A stretch of DNA of 64,000 bases from Cryptomeria japonica. Its lineage: Eukaryota; Streptophyta; Pinopsida; Cupressales; Cupressaceae. A model generated the notes under the pieces. The model ran no database searches, was not told the origin of the DNA, and saw only the letters and a list, made by a program, of their open reading frames with translations. Each line of letters begins with the position of its first letter. The stretch's first letter is position 1. The position numbers and the translations under genes were made by a program. This document shows, in pieces, positions 61,172 to 64,000 of this stretch. The stretch covers positions 127,844,640 to 127,908,639 of the forward strand of contig NC_081410.1 in the NCBI RefSeq assembly GCF_030272615.1, written 5' to 3'.

Positions 61172-64000
61172 TGGTTAATAATATCTCTCATGGTTGTGGT
61201 CTGGAAAGTAATTTAAATTTTTGTGTGTCTAACTTCACAAAAACAAGGAACATCAACTGCATGTATAATACTATTGACCGCATTGACTTAACAGAAACAA
61301 GGAATATTTTCTAGCAGGGATTTGAAGTGTACTTAAGTGCATGTATAACACTATTGACTGCACTACAGTAATTCCTAGTGCATGGATATACTATTGATCA
61401 AATTTCACTAATTTCTAGCTAAAGAGTTCCTGAATACATTAAAGGGGACAAAAGCAGTCTGTCCGAGACTTCATGCAAGTTTGCAGAATTTGATGGTAGG
61501 TAGACCGTAGAACCATGCAGGTCAAGATGCAAAGGAGCATTTGCATGTATCTGAGCATTGATGCACCTAGCATACAACAAATATTTGAATTTGTACACTT
61601 TCAATTTAGCATGTTTAATGTTGTAGGCATGGCTCTCATGTTAATAGTTAATGTCCAGATAATAGAGCTCATTGAGCCCAATTGTCCAAAGCAGAAGCCT
61701 TACCCTAGCCAAGAGCAAGAGAAAAAGAAAAATATACTTTTCATTTTTCAAATGCTGTTTGATTGTGAAACAAATTGCCGGTTATCAAGACGGACCATTT
61801 TTCATTTAGCATGCACTAGTGTAAACATGTTAACTGTTTGGTATGTCCCAAGAAGTTTCACAGATCAGGTTATACCAGAACAATGTGCACACTGAGGCTT
61901 TCAAAGGAATTTCATGGATAGAAACAATGTTGGACATGAGGCATGCCAGTTCACTACATATGGTAGATTCATAATCATCAAAAATTTGCCACTAGTGATT
62001 AGTTTTCCAATGCTTGTAAAGATTTTAATATGACTAGGTGTAGTGTTGTTAACATATACAGTGGTCCCACCAAGTCCTAGTATCAACTACAGTGGATAAG
62101 ATTCAATGAATGTGAAGCAAAGATAAATAAATAAGAAAAAAACATTCTTCTTCTACTAAATGTGAAAGGGTGAAGAGCCAATCGTCACTAGAGTTCACTG
62201 GTTGGAAGACATATATGATGGTCAAGTTCTCACATAACAGTTTTATTCCCAGCTTTCAAATTTCAACACTATTAAGTATGAACTGTGTTCAAATTCATCC
62301 CCATCTATTAATAATGGAATAACCATGTACGATGCAATTCATTACGTTGATGATATGACCAAAGACAAGGACAACAATTGATGAAACAAAAATTGATCTT
62401 GCATTAACCAACTCTTGACCTGTTTGGTGTTCTGCTGTCAGCAGAGCAGCCATCCAGTTGCGCAGGTAGTTGGTATCATGCAATTGATTTCTGAAAAAAT
62501 CTCATTGGTTGCCAATGCTCATAAAAGATGCTCACAATCTCGCGCCATATGGAAAGTCAATGACTTAATGACCAGTGATGCTCGCTCTAAAATTAAAGCT
62601 ATACAGTAATACTTCTATTGAAGATTTTTCTCCTAAATAGTGCATTCTTTATGATTTCACAAAAGTGGTCTGTGAAAGACTAAGAATGCTGTTATTGTCA
62701 AGTTCATGTATTGTGAGAGGTGTCCCTCTTCTACAATTGCCTCCTAATCATTACATAAGTTATTCAACATGACCCTTTAGGTATTTGCTGAATGGTTCAG
62801 CATCATTGAGCAAGATTGAATTCGCAGTCACAAGAAGATCTAAGATGACCTTACCAAACAATCAAAGTTCATGTTAGCTCAATCGCACAAGCTACTCTTG
62901 CCTTGAATTTTGACTCGAACATCGTGATGATTGTTTTTGCTACAGAATAAAGCAATCTTTTACGTATAACAAATCAACTTCATTGGACTATATTATTTTA
63001 GCTACTTCATTAATGCCTCTTTAATTTGTACTAAGACAATATCAAATATGTGTGTGTTTGGGCCTATCTCAGATCGTTTTTCTTTTGCCATTAGTGTTGG
63101 TTTCAAATCATTCTCAATGATTCTTGCCTTGGCCAATGGGAATTGTTAGGACCTCTTGAGGGTTCAGCTTTGGAAGTGATGTGAATGCCCATAACTTGGA
63201 TTTGAAGTTTATTTTCCAGCACCAATGTCACAGCTCCACTAAAAGTGAAATGCCCACATCAACTATGAGTCTGATGGACAATGAACAACCAGCTATGATT
63301 TGACAATGCATCAGGATGTTTGTTTGTGAAAATTAGAAGCCCTACCAAGTAGAGGCTAAAATGTCATTATCAACATTTTAAATATTGGGGGTTCATCCTA
63401 GATGAAACTGGATGAACCCAAAACAAACCATGCCAAACCTACAACAAACCCATCTAATTTTTCATACATTTTTAGATTTTGCTTTTTTGCTTTTTTTAAA
63501 TAATTTTTCACATTTGACTTTGACTATGAAACACCAAAACAAATCCCTAACCCTAAAAAATTTCATCTAAGCTATTTGAAATACTAAATCAGCCTCATAA
63601 TACCTCATTTTGATTGCAAAAGACAAGTATCATTCCTTTTTGCTAAACTTTTATTCTTGCTTTTCACTACACAGAGATCCGAAGATTGATCACTGAAGGT
63701 TCCAAAGCAATTGCATTGCTATTCCTACACGTACAAGAGTCTATTCACTACCAAGAAAATCATGGAAGAAGATTTTTGGAAAAGAGGTATTTTTTTTAAT
63801 TTTTTCTTACACTTTTGTTTTATAATGGAACTCTCTTGTTTTGTTTTTAACTTCTTGTTTTCTTTAAATTTTTCTATGAATGTATCATTGTGTTAAAAAT
63901 ATTAAATAAGTTAGGTTTTATCCATATAATTTTGTTTTCATTGTTCCAAATGTGTTGTTTATAAAATTTGTTGCCATAAAAATTACAATGGCGGCTAGTT
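61172..64000. other. Intergenic to window end, no recognised gene
   Basis: A further near-repeat (TGCATGTATAA.ACTATTGAC) occurs at about 61259 and 61339. Frames at 61515-61895, 62295-62483 and 62415-62609 are the longest but have no motif I can name. Confidence 0.45.

Noticed and set aside
62295-62483. 62-codon minus-strand frame with a membrane-like C-terminus
   Set aside because: It weakly recalls small plant membrane proteins, but no diagnostic motif, splice sites or neighbouring exons could be supported.
1-64000. Search for CRISPR arrays, rRNA, bacterial-type operons or organellar inserts
   Set aside because: Repeats present are tandem minisatellites or transposons without spacer structure; no rRNA or plastid/mitochondrial gene was recognised.

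Overview
The window is nuclear DNA of a seed plant and reads as AT-rich, gene-poor and repeat-dense. Plant hallmarks are a Ty1-copia retrotransposon primed by initiator tRNA-Met, plant-type LINE remnants, tRNA-derived SINEs, hAT-like DNA elements and one plant ELM2/SANT-family gene. Old decayed transposons and a probable 10-kb or longer 5' intron suggest a large-genome plant, most likely a gymnosperm; that last step is inference.

Layout. 1-1514: the 5' end (LTR plus leader) of a minus-strand LTR element running off the left edge. 2524-10123: a complete but dead Copia element (two LTRs, PBS, gag, PR-INT-RT-RNaseH, PPT, target-site duplication) on the plus strand. 10161-10711: a decayed Asp/His-rich reading frame. 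14844-18757 (minus): the only intact protein gene, two coding exons encoding a 1138-residue ELM2-SANT nuclear protein. Upstream of it (rising coordinates, because it is on the minus strand) lies a long stretch with no other gene, holding a 335-bp tandem duplication and a GAGTC-rich hAT-like element.

The most interesting structure is a diverged duplication of about 4 kb: copy A at about 25.4-29.24 kb and copy B at about 42.19-46.74 kb, same orientation. Each copy ends, on the minus strand, in a TATA box, a short exon-like segment and a strong splice donor. Copy A is a plausible 5'UTR exon of the ELM2-SANT gene, whose start codon lies just inside a splice acceptor at 18799. Copy B would be a duplicated promoter and first exon 17 kb further upstream. 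Each copy serves as the empty site for insertions in the other: a GC-rich hAT element (42314-43057) and a 1-kb retroposon with a 14-bp duplication (43945-44938) in B, and a probable solo LTR in A.

The rest of the right half has no convincing gene. It holds two SINEs with clear target-site duplications (33298-33436, 58017-58396), two copies of a TAGGGGAAG-ended MITE, LINE remnants (38040-39480, 48900-50450), a 72-bp minisatellite, a CA/TA microsatellite, and a 1.8-kb minus-strand solo LTR (55296-57128) whose U3 part carries a 47-bp GC-rich minisatellite. No rRNA, tRNA gene or CRISPR array is seen.
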